Source: Alnus glutinosa (lineage: Eukaryota > Streptophyta > Magnoliopsida > Fagales > Betulaceae). Taken from it: 64,000 nucleotides of DNA. The DNA lies in assembly GCF_958979055.1 (NCBI RefSeq), contig NC_084893.1, positions 28,866,487 through 28,930,486 on the forward strand, in the 5' to 3' direction. The position numbers and the translations under genes are program-made. The notes beneath the pieces were generated by a model. It ran no database searches. It was not told the origin of the DNA and saw nothing but the letters and a program-made list of their open reading frames with translations. Positions 51,073 to 63,993 of the stretch are shown piece after piece (position 1 is the stretch's first letter; every line of letters begins with the position of its first letter).

Positions 51073-54000
51073 CTAGGACTGATCAGAAGAAGTTCGGTAC
51101 TTGTTCAGATCCCTGGTGTTCAAATATAGGCAGCTCAATTTGTCATTGAAAAATGAAGTTACAGGCATCTGCGATAATCCAGTGTAGTCACCCTGTACCT
51201 TTGCCAAGCATATTTCAGTAATGAACTTGAAAAGCTCGTGCTTCTGGGAAAAAGGTTGAGCTGCAAATTCCTCAAACGGCATCCACTAAGGAGAAAAAAT
51301 GTGGACCATGCCAAAAAAAATATCAGTCAGTTATGGCATGCATTATGAGAGCAGACTCATTCAAATTATCAAAACAAAAGGCATTAATGGCTTGCAGCAT
51401 GAGTATCGCGGGTTGCAAGTATCTGATCTCAGCATTGCCTTGAAAATAAAAAATAAAATAAAATAAATAAAAACCAGATAAATGAAGTAAATAGCTGACC
51501 CAAAGTATCCGTCCAGAGCTCTCTTTTATTAAGAGAGCTCACCTGTGTTAAGTCCTGTTTTGCCAAGCATGGGAAAGAATGTCAAGTCATATTTCATGGA
51601 AATAAGCTCTATTTTGGCAAACCCAAAACAGAGGAGGAAAGGAGCCATGCCATTTATGATTGTTTTTCCATTTCATTGTTATTTTCCTTTTGAAACTATA
51701 TTCTCGTATCCTAAATAAAACATTTACTAACAGAGAGTTTCCTTGTTGGCAAAACTACATGCTAGTATTTATGTAATGGGCTTAGGCAGAAGAAAGACAT
51801 GCAGAAATAATAAGCTATTGTTCTTTGTCACCCGAAAGAATTTCTTTGGAATTCTCTCTTGAACTTCAATAAAATCTCGTTCTTAACAACCCACAACCTA
51901 GGCGGCCAAGGAAAAAGGACATTCATGGCCATTTAAGTTTTCAATTTGATATTGACTAGGGATCTTCTTGGGGAAAGTTTCCTTTAAATGGTAGGCATTG
52001 CCAGCTATATGTTCTGTGCGTGTGGAACAGAAGGAGTGAAAGTTATCCCTTGCTTCAAGTTGAGCTCAAGTGTTTCTCATGTTACTTGTTTTCTGCCATT
52101 ATCAGTTCTCCCTGGTCAAAGACAATACTTTGAAACCGTACGGGCATGGATTTTTTTTTTTAGGCTATAGATGCTAGATTGTTGCTGGGATAAGCTTGTT
52201 ATGTAGCACTTTATAGAGTTAAAACATTTTGTTGCCTGCTTACATCAGTGAAACCAATTTTGAGAAAATTCCAAACTTTCAAATCTGAAATCATAAAAAA
52301 GAAAAAAATCATTTATGTACATTGTCAGCCAAGAATTACCTGGGCTGCCTCAATCTCGAGTTCTTGCTTCTGAATGTCAAAGGATAGAGGCCGCATCATG
52401 CAAATGAAAAATAAATCTGACTTTTCAAAGAACATCTTGTGTGATTGCCTGTAAGATAAAAGAGAAAAGGACATGAATGCATGAGAACACTTCAGAAAAA
52501 TTTGTAATTACTTCAAAAAGGCCACAAAGTTTTTGGATCATTAGCGTAGAGATTTGTCAAAAGACATAGCAAGATGGAGCTGAGTGCCATCTAAACTAAC
52601 AATGCCCTGCTTGTTGATTTCAGTTGTACTTTCATACAACTTTTAAGTCTTTTGACACTCAGCCTAGCTGCTGAGTGTCAAAAGACTTGCTTGTTAAAAG
52701 AAATAGCAAGATTTATCAAAAGACTCTGTGTGCCCATCTAAACTAACAATGCCCAGCTTGTTGATTTCAGTTGTACTTTCATACAATTTTATAGGAGGAT
52801 TCATGTTAAAAAAATTTAAGATTTTCCACTGAAGCAGCTTTTGGGCCAAAACCGAGGTAGTCCTAATCCAGAATTCCACTGGCTGCTATTTCTTCTTAAT
52901 GGAAATATTTGAAGCTAGGACTGTCCCAACCCAACCAGACTCTTTACCACCAAAGCCAAGGCTCAGAGGCCAGTATGTCACTCAAATCTAAACTAAATTC
53001 AACATATAAACCTGTCCGAAACCCAAAATAACTAACTTGTCACAACTGGTCACAGGAATTCACAACCACGACCAGAAACCAATTTTTTACTTCGTTTTTT
53101 CTAAATTAAGTTGGTAAGATTCAGATCTAGGACCTAGCCAAACCCCAGCCTATCCTTTTACCACCTGAGCCAAGCCTAAGGGCAACATTTCTGTTTGAGC
53201 GACGTATTGGATAAGAACAAATTTTCCTAATTAGCATCTAGAATGCTTTTTTACATATGTACACTTCCATGAAAATCAAGATGTCCAATATATACAGGGT
53301 AGTACAGTATTTTAACTATCAGAACTGCTATGCGACTGAAAAGCTTGCTGTATCTGAGCCATTCCCCAGGTTCTCCCAACTACTGATAGAATGCAACTGA
53401 TTGTGTATTAATATAAATCTCCAAGGAGAAGCCTATTTCATGTTGGTGTTTATAGACTTACCACACAATGCTACTACTGCCCAACTCTAAGCTTATTCAC
53501 CACATACACATTTTTGAAATGTAACTCAGAAAGTAAAGATAATGATGTAGCCGCTAATATAAAATAGGTATTTAGGTGAAAGATATATTTGAGAGAATAA
53601 AACCTTTATACCTGAATGCCAGTATCTCCAGGAATTCCGTTTCAATCTGAAGCAGTAAAAACAGTCTGTTTTAAGAAGACTATCATACCAGCACATAAAT
53701 CAGAAGGTACTAACAACATTTATTGATATATATTCAACACTTACTCCTGTTTCTTCTTCTACTTCTCTTTTGGCTGCCATAAAAATATTCTCACCCTGTA
53801 GATTGAAGAGCTCCTTTAATGCTTGATAACAAAATGCATTTAGTTTTCAAATAATGGAAAAGCATCTTGGTTAAGTATATACCTCATCAACAGTCCCGGT
53901 AGGGATTTTCCACACACCTGTCCCTTGGAACTTACCACTCTTTTCCTGAACTACAAGCATCTAGCAGAGAGAGAGAGAAAAAATTAGCAATATAGGAAAA

Positions 54001-55940
54001 AAGGGTTGACAAATGTCAATTAAAAACAAAGACCGACAGAACTACTTATAAACAAACGCCAACTTTGAGAAGGAGGATGCTTTGTTGAATTAAACCGATA
54101 ATCAAGAGAAAAGAGAATGTTAAAAAAAAAAAAAATGACAAAGAAGTGTCCGAGTTTGTAAAACACCATATCAACAAAATGAGAGCAAGCTACCCTAAAC
54201 TGCTGTATATATATATTAAAGATCTGGTTAGATTGCCTGACACCATTAGATAACCGCATTGCCATTAGACATAAAAACCTTAAAGGCCCATTTTTTAGAG
54301 TCATGCTATTTATCTTTTCCAGCAACCAAAACAACTCAGTATCACAAAAAGTTCTTGAATTTCCTTGCGAATTTCAGAACCAGTGCTCAAAATTTCAATC
54401 TCTTGACTGTGACCGATGTTTAAATGCTGATGGGAGGACATTTTCTATTAGATAATGTATGTTTATCCACAACGATTAGGAGAAATAGTAGTAACTACAG
54501 AGGAAGTACCCACCTCTCTTTTATCATTCAAAACAATAGCACCAATACCTACACGGTGTGAAGCATTTGCAGGAATAGTACTAGTGGTTTCAGAAATCCA
54601 GCAAACCAGCATCAGGTAATTTGGCTCGGCATGGTGGTACTGAAATCCCTCCTGCCACCATTATAATAGATGCACAAAGTAAAATCCAAATTCAAACAGA
54701 ACAGATGCATCAATCAACAAAGCATGAGATAGAAACTGGTCATCAAATTTGAAGAATATGTTTGATGAACTACCTGGATATTAAAAAAGAAAGAGACAAA
54801 GCTCTATGTTCAAATTTATTTTTTCTTAGTTAAAACAAGACTCTTCGTAAGTGCCCAGAACCTTGACTCAAATCATGTTGGTGCTTCTATGCCTCAGTTA
54901 GATAACTAGCTCACGCAACATCAAAACCTCAATTAAAAAAAGAAACAAAAATTGAGTTAAAATATGAAAGTTTCTTCCTTTGAATCTGTCTAATATGTTA
55001 CATAACTCATTACGTGGCAGATCCCACATGGTCAGTTCCCGTTAAAGGTACACGCTTTGAGATGCTTATAGTTATAGCTTATAGGGCAATTGGACACCCA
55101 CTTTCGCAATTACTTGTTGTCACCATGAAGTTTTTAGGAGCAGAAAATAATTACCCCAACTGCAGGTTCAACCAGAGTTACAAGTCCAATGGGCAGTTTA
55201 ATCCAGATGCCCTTCTTTCCCTGTCACGTAAATTTAAAAATTAATTGGAGCTGACAACGAAAAATGCCTTTATTTTCATCAACAGATAAGAGTCTCTGTA
55301 GCTGACAACCTAATCAGTAAAAGAGGAAAAAGTAAAAGTAAAAATCATGCTATAGTGAAGATCATAAACTAACCATTGTTTTAAAACCTGCACCACTTCA
55401 TCCTATTAGATCTTCTTTTTTTTTTTTTCTTTTTTCTTTTTTGTCAAAATCCATTTTAAACCATTGGGCTTTGTTTTGAATAAAGCATTGGACCTATTAT
55501 ACAAATGAGATATACAAAGGCAACAAATGCCACCCCCAACTTGAGATAATTTACATAGCCTTGGTTTACTGTTTTCGAACATAGCCTTGGTTTATTGACA
55601 TGCAAGAAGTAAACTAATGACTAACAAATTTGTACCAGTTATAACTTATCATAAAATCAGATAAGTAAATAAACGATCAAACAAGCAATTGAACAAACTT
55701 TCAGACCATCAGACCATTTATCAAGTAATGCAACAAGCCCATCCATCGTAAAGTGGGTCGAACAAGAATGACAACCTGTTGCCTCCACTTAGAGATTGAA
55801 GCTCTAAGCGAAGTAACAAAGACCTCAGAGTCCATAGCCTCCTTCATGTCCACAATAACTCCTCCATGGTCATCATCAGTCGCTGGAAGCAGTTCAGCAT
55901 GCTCAATCCCATTTTTACACACTTGGTCCGGAACTAACAT
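51073..55940 (-). CDS. NUDT2: Nudix hydrolase (NUDT2-type ADP-ribose/NADH pyrophosphatase)
   Basis: Eight coding exons on the minus strand: 55940-55776, 55220-55155, 54651-54514, 53960-53883, 53795-53745, 53646-53612, 52448-52340, 51285-51073. All introns are GT-AG and phases join to 284 residues. The N-terminal Nudix-associated part (SLRASISKWRQQ, KKGIWIKLPIGLV, FQYHHAEPNYLMLVCW) is followed by ANASHRVGIGAIV. The Nudix box at residues 145-167 fits Gx5Ex7REUxEExGU (GTVDEGE, then REVEEETGI), with metal-binding glutamates intact. The RQSHKMFFEKSDLFF motif follows. Arabidopsis NUDT2/6/7 relatives hydrolyse ADP-ribose and NADH in the cytosol and influence oxidative-stress and immune responses. 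A 5'-UTR intron is likely (donor at 56542, acceptor at 55983). Exact paralogue (2, 5, 6, 7 or 10) is not certain. Confidence 0.92.
52556..52788. repeat. Duplicated segment enclosing a perfect hairpin, in Nudix intron
   Basis: ATCTAAACTAACAATGCCC plus (C/A)GCTTGTTGATTTCAGTTG and TACTTTCATACAA occurs twice (about 52590-52639 and 52737-52787). Between the copies, 52645-52688 is a perfect 19-bp inverted repeat (AAGTCTTTTGACACTCAGC) around a 6-base loop, CTAGCT. The outer text also shares TCAAAAGAC. No coding role. Confidence 0.8.
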
Positions 55941-55982
55941 GGTTCCAATCCACAAACAAAGTCCCAAATCCGATAGTACAAC

Positions 55983-56640
55983 CTGAACAAACGAAAAAAA
56001 AAAAAACCACTCAAAAATCATAATCTATTGGAGATATACATACCCGAGGCACACCAGCTCAGTCCAAGAACAACGATATATTAACCATCCACTCTTATCG
56101 TGTGTGAAATTACAAAAATACCCCTGGGTATAAACGACCGGCTCCTCTTTCAACGGGAGAGGATCCTGACGAAAGAAAAAAAAAAACGACATATTTTCAG
56201 CTCCTTCACTGAAATTTTTTCCTTAAACCAAACTGAAACAAAATCAAAAACTTTAAACTGAGCAAGAGCAACAATAACAGAAATGGAAACAACAATAATA
56301 AAGATGTTATTGTGGTTGTTATTTCATTCATCACAGCTAGTGACTAAATAGTAAACGAAAATAATTACTAGATTCCGATAAAATGCTAAAACCTGATCAC
56401 AATCAAATAAGCCTAAATTCTCATAAATTACGGAAAGAACAAACAAACAAACAAAAAATATCAGAGTAACATATATATTATGAGAAATGCTACACGAATA
56501 ATACTTTAAAAATACATAACAAACAAAATTAAAATTCATTACCTGAAAGGCTTAGTTGCGAGAGAGAACCAGAGAAATTAGGGTTCTAAAGCAGAGCATT
56601 CCAAAGCCAGCCTTCGTTTTCTCTGTGAAAAATGACACGC
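55983..56640 (-). promoter_or_regulatory. Leader intron and first exon of the Nudix gene
   Basis: Minus-strand AAGCCTTTCAG|GTAATGAAT marks a donor at 56542. TTTGTTCAG|GTTGTAC marks the acceptor at 55983. The non-coding first exon would lie at about 56543-56640 (ATTAGGGTTCTCTGGTTCTC), typical of plant 5' leaders. No TATA box is evident. Confidence 0.55.
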
Positions 56641-56948
56641 TCAGTGTACGTTTACGTTGAAGTAGAGATACACTGTGCCAACGGGCTATTTATGGGCACG
56701 AAATTGGTGGTGGTGGGAAGCGGGGAAAGGTACTCTGCGACGGGTGCGTGGTGACGTAGTTCCACTTACTTTGGACCACCAATGGGATCTCTCCACGGCG
56801 CCATATGGATTCCTTTCCTTCCGCCGCCGTCCATTTATGCCCACGTGGAGGGCGCAGAGTTATGGACCACCATTACTAAAAGCGACCGAGGAAGAGTAGA
56901 TCACGAAGGTACATAGCATTATTTACCAATGAGAAATGATAAATATAC
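56641..56948. other. Promoter side of the Nudix gene
   Basis: GC-richer stretch 56690-56880 immediately upstream; no gene. Confidence 0.4.
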
Positions 56949-57060
56949 AACCTCATCACAACTTTGACACAACTACCACTCATAATGAGGTGGAGCCCAC
57001 GTGTATGGGCTCCACCTCATTATGAGTGGGTTGTGCCAAAGTTGTACAAAGGGGTTCTAC
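56949..57060. mobile_element. Perfect-core foldback MITE
   Basis: ACTCATAATGAGGTGGAGCCCA and its inverse TGGGCTCCACCTCATTATGAGT face each other around CGTGTA near 57001. Similarity extends outwards (CACAACTTTGACACAAC / GTTGTGCCAAAGTTGTA) over about 45 bp per arm. No target duplication was fixed. Confidence 0.75.
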
Positions 57061-57377
57061 CCCAATCATCTCCATTTACCAATATATCCTCGTTTGGAAT
57101 ACATGTGCGTGGACAACAGCCTCAACAATTGTGCATGTGGCCTTGACATAATTCTATTTGATTATTGGGGAATGAGACATGTCCTCCTGGTGCACAATAT
57201 ATGTGCACTACACACAAGATATAATACAGTGGGTCTCAACTTATCGTGGACACGAATATTTTGAACATTTCCCTTAATTATTAGAAATGTTATACATATT
57301 TTTAATTTCATACTTTTTGAGTTGACAATGAAATTATTACTTAATCAAAAATTTAATAGTAAATTTACTATTATATT
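57061..57377. other. Intergenic DNA
   Basis: No gene seen. Confidence 0.4.
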
Positions 57378-57516
57378 AGAAAGTGTGTATTTTTTTTTTT
57401 TTTTTACATGTTCACACAAGAGGGGGAAAGGGATGATTCGAACTAGTGACTTTCACTTTATAAGGCATGGTCTCCAACTGATTGAGCTATCCCTTAGAAA
57501 CAGAAAGTGTGTATTT
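57378..57516 (-). mobile_element. tRNA-derived SINE with 15-bp target duplications
   Basis: Body 57393-57501. On the minus strand it starts near AAGGGATAGCTCAATCAGTT (tRNA box A) and carries GTTCGAATCATCC (box B), ending CTCTTGTGTGAACATGT-A(n). Perfect 15-bp repeats AGAAAGTGTGTATTT (57378-57392 and 57502-57516) flank it. RNA polymerase III boxes and the poly(A) end define a short plant SINE, about 109 bp. Confidence 0.9.
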
Positions 57517-58992
57517 AAAAGTGTACCTAGTATTTATTTTAATTACATTAGTCAAATTAAGATTAATTTATATAGTCTTCTACTGATGTTTCGACACAAC
57601 TCGAAGTTATATAGCAATATTACAAATATGACATAAAATTAGTGAGTTGCATAGTATAAGATGCACAACAATATATATCGGTAGAATCTATGCACGTAGG
57701 ATCCACGTGTATGAATCCCACCATACATTTTTGTTGTGCAAAAATAATTTTACATAAACAATGTGAAGTGTGCACGTACAACGACACTGTTTTAATTGAT
57801 TCGCCGTGAGGTGCTATGGGGTGGTGCCAAGCCCATGGCATTCTATGCCAACCTTATAAATTAATTAATTTTTTTTATTTAGATTTGAAAAAAAAAAAAA
57901 ATAATGTGTCTTTTTTCATTCAGTTTTTTTTCTTAAACAAAAAAAAAAAAATTAAGTAATTTTAATTCAATTCTAATAAAAATATATGTGTTCTCACCAA
58001 ATCTAAATAATAAGAATATCTATTATATTTCACATTTCAGCATCCTTTAGTAATAATTATTGTTTTTTTAATGAAATTATTTTTCGTCATTTTATGAACC
58101 CCGACAATAAATGTTGAACATTTCAAAAATTTTGTTCTCACTTTTGAAATGACTTTTTTTTTTCTTTTTTTTATATACAAAATCAAAAGGTAATTTTTTT
58201 TGCTTAAAGCATTTCTATGATATAAAGTATAAGAATAAATATTTTTGATTTTTTTTTTGGTTTCATTTTCGATATAAAAAACGACTTAATTTTTAAAAAA
58301 TTTAAAATTTCATTAAAATGATTTTCGTCTTTTTGGCAATAGGGTGGAATTATAATTCTTCTCTATTCTTTTCTACTTTTTTCAAAAAAAATCATATTTT
58401 ATTTAATTTTTTAAAATTTTATCTCACAAAATTAAACTTTGAAATTCGCACAATGAATTAGAATTAAATTCAAATTTTAAAAAATTCAATTTCCAAACAG
58501 AATTACGAATTAGTGACGTCGTTGCTAGTCGGTAGGAATAAAAGCTTGACCATTTGAGAGTCTTGAGTTTCTAGTTCTGTTGACTTTGTTGATACTTTTA
58601 ATAAAGATTAATTATGCAAGTCAACAGTCAAGTAAATGAAGTTTGAATTTGAGAATTTTCGGTCAAAATCAGTCTTCTTTCTACTTTAGTGAAGCTTATT
58701 TCTTTCCCCAATAATGGCTTCTTCTAAATTCTCTTTAAAAATGTGTTCTCATTTGCCTCCTTAGAAAAGACCACGGGATGGCTATTTAATCAATCAACGA
58801 AGGCTGCTGAGTGCTAAGGATTAAGATCAAAACAGTTTTGAATATTTTACATTTTAATTTCTTTGTTAATATTTTTATTTTTATTTTTTTTAAAAAAAAA
58901 AGCTTTAACATAAAATGGCTGGTTACCCATTGATGTATCGTTGACTTTCAAATTATGACCGTTTATAATTATTTGTTCAAATTTTAAAAAAT
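57517..58992. other. AT-rich intergenic DNA
   Basis: No gene. Long A/T runs at about 57865-58450. Confidence 0.4.
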
Positions 58993-59114
58993 TCAAACAG
59001 GTAATTATGAGATACCACTTATAAAACTTACATGACCGGATAAGTGATTGTGCAGTTTAATTTTTATTAGGTCAATTAAATTTTATAAATGATCTCTTAT
59101 AATTACCTGTTCAA
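58993..59114. mobile_element. Small foldback MITE, about 122 bp
   Basis: The left arm TTCAAACAGGTAATTATGAG ... TTATAAAACT matches the inverted right arm TTGAACAGGTAATTATAAGAG ... TTATAAAATT. Spacer about 50 bp. No coding capacity. Confidence 0.7.
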
Positions 59115-59139
59115 TTTCTCTCAAAATACAAATAAATAA

Positions 59140-59562
59140 TTGCTCTGCTCTTTTTGGTGAGGCTACTGCTGCACTTCTGACTGCTCGTTTGGCAGTTTCG
59201 TTAGGGTTATCATCTTTTATCTTAGAGGGTGATTCTCTCAATGTTACAATGGCGCTTCAACAACCAGCATTTACTACTAATTGGCGCATTGCTTCCATCA
59301 TTTTCATCATTCACTCCATCATCCCACCAACAGCTAGCTGGAAAGCTAGTCATGTAAATCGAAATGCAAACTTCTGTGCCCATCATGTGGCAAATTGGGC
59401 CGCAACCAGAATTCATTCTGGCTGCATTCCCATTCTTTCCCCTCTATCCACATCTTTTCCTCCATGTTTTGGAAAAGACTCCCCCTCCACTTTCTTTATT
59501 CCTTAAGTTTTTGTTTTCTTCACAATATACTCAAAAAAAAAAAAAAAAAAAAAAAAAAAAAC
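59140..59562 (+). mobile_element. 5'-truncated LINE end with RNase H-like domain
   Basis: An open frame from about 59140 to 59506 reads LFGEATAALLTARLAVSLGL, then FILEGDSLNV, then WKASHVNRNANFCAHHVANWAA. This is the plant-LINE C-terminal RNase H-like region (RVT_3 type). A short 3' UTR and poly(A) run (59534-59562) follow. The family differs from the LINE at 7.1-8.5 kb, which lacks RNase H. The target duplication is not clear. Confidence 0.8.
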
Positions 59563-60164
59563 GTGTAATTCGACTCTATATGGTTAGGTGGGATTTGAAT
59601 TCACAATTATGGAGACTGGGGATGTATATAGATGTGTGGCTACGAACCAACAATAAAAAAATAAATAAAAAGAAAATAAAAAGTAAAAGTCGTACGCCAG
59701 AAAAGTCACAAAAACCATCACACCGGTGGGACGAAGATTTGGATTGAACACCAATATGTTTGAATAACTGTAGAGCAAATTTGAATTCAATGGACATTCA
59801 AAGTCAGAGCTCCTATACATTCCCACTATCATATAGTTCCTATTAAAAGAAAAAACAAAAAGTTAATTACTATTATCCCATGTTGATTATATGAATTATT
59901 TATTGTCACACTCGGTCTCTTTGAATTATTATTTTTTTTGGCCAAAAAAACCCATACAATTGTCAAGATCGTTATACTAGACGGAACGGTATCACATGAA
60001 GCCACGTAGGATAAATTGTAAAACCATAACTATTGAACGGCACGAGCACCGATATATCGGTAACAGACTGCATGCGATCTAAATAAGTTTTACAAAATTG
60101 TAAAAGCAGTGGAATTGTTATTTAAGCATATTTTTGTAACCGTAACGACACCATTTTGTTGTCT
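59563..60164. other. Intergenic DNA
   Basis: No gene seen. Confidence 0.4.
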
Positions 60165-61571
60165 AAAGCTGATATGGACCAATTAATTCAAAACACATGA
60201 TATATTGGCTCGTTCGAGAGAACTGTAAACTGTATTTCAGTTAACAATATTCAACCTGCTGATTATTTCATTGTTTGCTTCCTTAAATAAACAAATAGGT
60301 TAGCAAAACTAAAGTGGGAGTGTAATTCTATTCTAGAGAGAATTACATTACTTTTATCATTCTACTAGAATCCTACTGCTCTTCCAAGAGAGCTTTAATT
60401 GAAGCTAATCACTACTCGTCTTCTCTTGATAGAAGAGATAAGACTCTTATTCAACTACTACTCCTAATTAGAATAAATAACTATTTAGATAATGATGTAA
60501 TCCTTACATATTAGGATTACATCATTTCCCCCACTAACCTTTCCCTAGTCTTCGAGGGAAAAACAAGGAAATTGTGTCCGTATATATATTTTTCCCCTTT
60601 TCTAAGCCACACAAAAGCTCATCCAGGTATTTGAACAATGCATATTTTCGTCTGAGGGTGATGCTTTTGTTTTATTCGTTGGTAGTGTAGGCTAAAGAGA
60701 TTGTGACATTGGCTTATGGCGTTGCTTTATGATCCGTTGCATAGCGCGGGCTGAGGAGATTGTTGCAATGCAGACCCACGCCGTGTTGCTGGCTTCGGTG
60801 ATGTCTAGATCTACAATTGGGGCGGGCGGGTCTATGGCTGATCAACAGTGGTTTGATTGGACATTGACTTGGATGGATATTTGTTGCTTTAGCAACTCTA
60901 TTATTCCTCTTTTTTTTGTGACGGTGACCGCCGCTGGAGTAAGCGTGATGGGCAAGGATTGGCTTACTGGAGTGGGGAATGGTAGAGAAAAACTTTAAAG
61001 TTCTCTCATATGCTCCTCCATCTTTTTGGTGACTTTTTCATTCCACACAATAAATTCTGACCGCATCTTTTTTATCTTTGCTTGTTGCTCTACACTAAAA
61101 AATAATTGGAAAGACATGGTGATGTTGTGGATAGAAGATTGTTGTATAAAACAATGGGTTCTAATACCAATTGATGTGGACCAATTAATTTAAAACACAG
61201 GAAAGTGATAGATTAGTTCGTTCGAGGGAACCATTACCTCCAATGACTAATTCGAGAAAGTCTGAACTCTCAAAAACACAGTAAACTGTATTTCACTTTT
61301 CATTGTTTGCTTCCTTAAATAAATAAATAGGTTAGCAAAACTAAAGTAGGAGTGTGATTCTATTATAGATAGAATTGCACTACTTCTATCATTCAACTAG
61401 AATCATACTGCTATTCCAATAAAACTTTAATTGAAACTAATCACTACTTGTCTTATCTTGATTTATCTTGATAGAAGAGATAAGACTCTTATTCAACTAT
61501 TACTTCTATTTAGACTACGTAGCTATTTAAATAATGATGTAATCCTTACATATTAGAATTACATCAGAAGC
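60165..61571 (-). mobile_element. Non-autonomous LTR retrotransposon, 1.4 kb
   Basis: LTRs 60170-60524 (355 bp) and 61171-61566 (396 bp), oriented on the minus strand, start TGATGTAAT and end (C)CA(T/C)ATCA. The primer-binding site TTGGTATTAGAACCC (tRNA-Met type) follows the minus-strand 5' LTR at 61170, and a polypurine tract AGTGGGGGAAA precedes the other LTR (60525-60535). Candidate target duplication AAAGC (60165-60169) / GAAGC (61567-61571), one mismatch. The 646-bp interior encodes no gag or pol domain. The LTRs differ by many substitutions and a roughly 40-bp length difference, so it is old. Confidence 0.85.
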
Positions 61572-63993
61572 CACCAAAGAGACAGAAATCGAGTGAAGGG
61601 ATAATGAAAATAGGGTATTGTTCTTGAAAGTTCTGGGAGCCCATTGCACCAAGAAGTAATCTAGAGTAATTAGAAGTTTTTATTGCGTCACTCTTGTGTC
61701 TTTTACAAAATAAGGTGGTGTTTCGAATCACTATTGAAACTTCTCAACTTCTAGAATTACTCAATAAATCCATCGTCCTTAGCTTTGTTATGTAGAATTA
61801 CTTAGTAAATCTATCCTCCTTAGCCTAGTTATGTTGTTTATAAGATACTGCCAATACGTTTTAGTTAGTTTTACAACATTAAGGTATGTTTGTGTGTGTC
61901 GAGAAGAGCGTGAGAATGAAAAGGTGTAAACTTTTTGTTAAAAAATAAAACACAAACTTTAAGGTAGATAATGTTCCAATTAAACAGACTAGATGTGTCC
62001 AAAGCTGAGCCTTGGGCTCTATGAGATGTAGATATAGATTGCCACATGGAGATTTTGGTAAAAGAAAAAAGGTGGAGATGAAAAGTTGGGAGCTTTTATG
62101 TTTAGGTTGTAAAAGGACTTTGACTTTAGGCCTTAAACAATGTTAAACATGTGAAATGGTGAGTTGTTTAAAAAATAGAGTAAATACTTATTTGTTATTG
62201 AATAAAAGTAATCAATAAAGTATAGAAAATAGAGTTTCACATGAAATAAAACTTTTATTTGACTTTCAACTCAACAACCTAACCTACTGTCAACAAGACT
62301 TCTAAAAGTAAAGATAAAAGAATTAAACCTAATGCTATCCAAATAACATAAAAAGATAAACATGAAGCATACTTCTACCCGAATAGCAATAGTAAAGTAA
62401 TAAAATAACTAATGAACTGAACAACTAATAAAGCAATAAATTAAATAATCTAATAGATAATGCTTTCTGACAGACCCAATACCTAACAATTACTGAATTG
62501 CATCTAAACTCTACGTGCAATTAACATAAGGTAAGGTATCTCGCAGATGAAGGAACACGAGCGTTCGAGGTAGAATTTGTGGAATAATTCGACAACCAAG
62601 GTGAGTAAACTCACGTGAAACTACAAATTAAGGTTTTCAAGCATGTTTATTTTGATATCAAATATACATTTTTGTACTGTAATCTTTGAAATGCAGCATA
62701 GGCACAAACTCTAGCTTTGGAAAATTATTTGGAATGCTTTGCTTGCTAGAGATAAGAAAAAGGAAAAGAATAATTGATTTTGTTCTTTTTCTTGTAGTAA
62801 AATGGGTCGCTTTAACTTGGCTATTTTGATAGTATTTTCTTTTGTATTTTGATTTTATTAGATATTTCTATTGGTAGTAGGAAGGATAACCGACAGATTA
62901 ATACACACGATCTGATTTTAATTATAATTGTCCTGTATATCCAAGAGTGAAACCCCTGGAAATAGGCCCCTACGGCCCATTTGGCCAGCCCAAGTGGGCT
63001 CACTTTTCTATAAGCCTGGTAAATATCATAGCCATGCCGAAAGGGATGAGAGCACGAATAACAAAAAAGAAGCCCTATTCTTTATTCTCGAGGGCTAAAG
63101 AACATAAGCATAACAGTGTGAGGGTCATAAAATCAAATCAACCAAGTGCGGTAAAACAAAAAAAAAAAAAAAAAAAAAAAAGGGGAAGAGGGAATTACTC
63201 CGGATCATTATTGTCAAATGCTCTTATTATTCAATATTTCTTTAGCTCATTTCATTCTCCAACGAATACTGATTTAAGCATTGACGATCGCTGCTTGTTC
63301 GTATTTTTTACAAATTTTCTTAGCGTGCGATCAATTGATTGTTCAGGCCTGTACAAATTTCAACCCTTCTTCGAAATTATCGTACAGATTGATAAGTTGT
63401 GAATCCCTTGAGTTTTTCTAATGAATTTGCTTAAAGAAAAGGGGGTAAGTTACCACAAAGGCTATGAAGTCATTATGGGCACACAAAAAAGCCACAAATA
63501 TTACATAATTGATAATAAAAGAAAAAGAAAAAAAGTAGAAGAACTAAATTGTCTTTTAGAATAGTCTCCTCTTTTTTTTCTTTTTCTTTTTTTGCTTTCT
63601 TAATTGGCAAGTATATGCTCTCCGACTGGCTTTGTAATTGACTGTAGAATAATTCAAGTGTAATTAATTATGAATACAAGTTTTTTCCTTTAAAAAAAAA
63701 ATTACCCAAATTCAATGAGAAGGAAAATCATGGGCACTATGGTGAATGAATGAAATTCTTTGCTGGTATGCAGGGGAGGCCAGGGCCTGTTTTGGCTATA
63801 CGTTGGGGTCTCCTTAAAAGAAGCCAAAAAGAAAAAAGGGAAAAAAAAAAGGACGCTCTCTGTGAGCAAAATAGAGGGAGGAAAATAAAAGGCCTCACTC
63901 TCCCACCTTTATTTTGATCAACTTTGTCGAGGGAGAGAGACAGAGAGACAGAGAAGGTGGTGTAGAAAGTAGCAGAGTTTTGAGTCAGTGACC
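61572..63993. other. Gene-poor right end; possible upstream region of a right-edge gene
   Basis: No supported gene in 2.4 kb. An A run lies at about 63159-63181. The last 200 bp (GAGAGAGACAGAGAGACAGAGAAG ...) look like a plant 5' leader leading to an ATG at 63994. Confidence 0.4.

Noticed and set aside
57420-57500. tRNA-like sequence considered as a tRNA gene
   Set aside because: Box A and B are present but the sequence ends in poly(A) and is flanked by target duplications, so it is a SINE.
60729-60998. 89-codon frame inside the LTR element
   Set aside because: No gag, pol or other domain, and on the opposite strand to the element.
62947-63402. 151-codon frame near the right end
   Set aside because: Contains a poly-Lys run from an A tract and no domain; judged chance.
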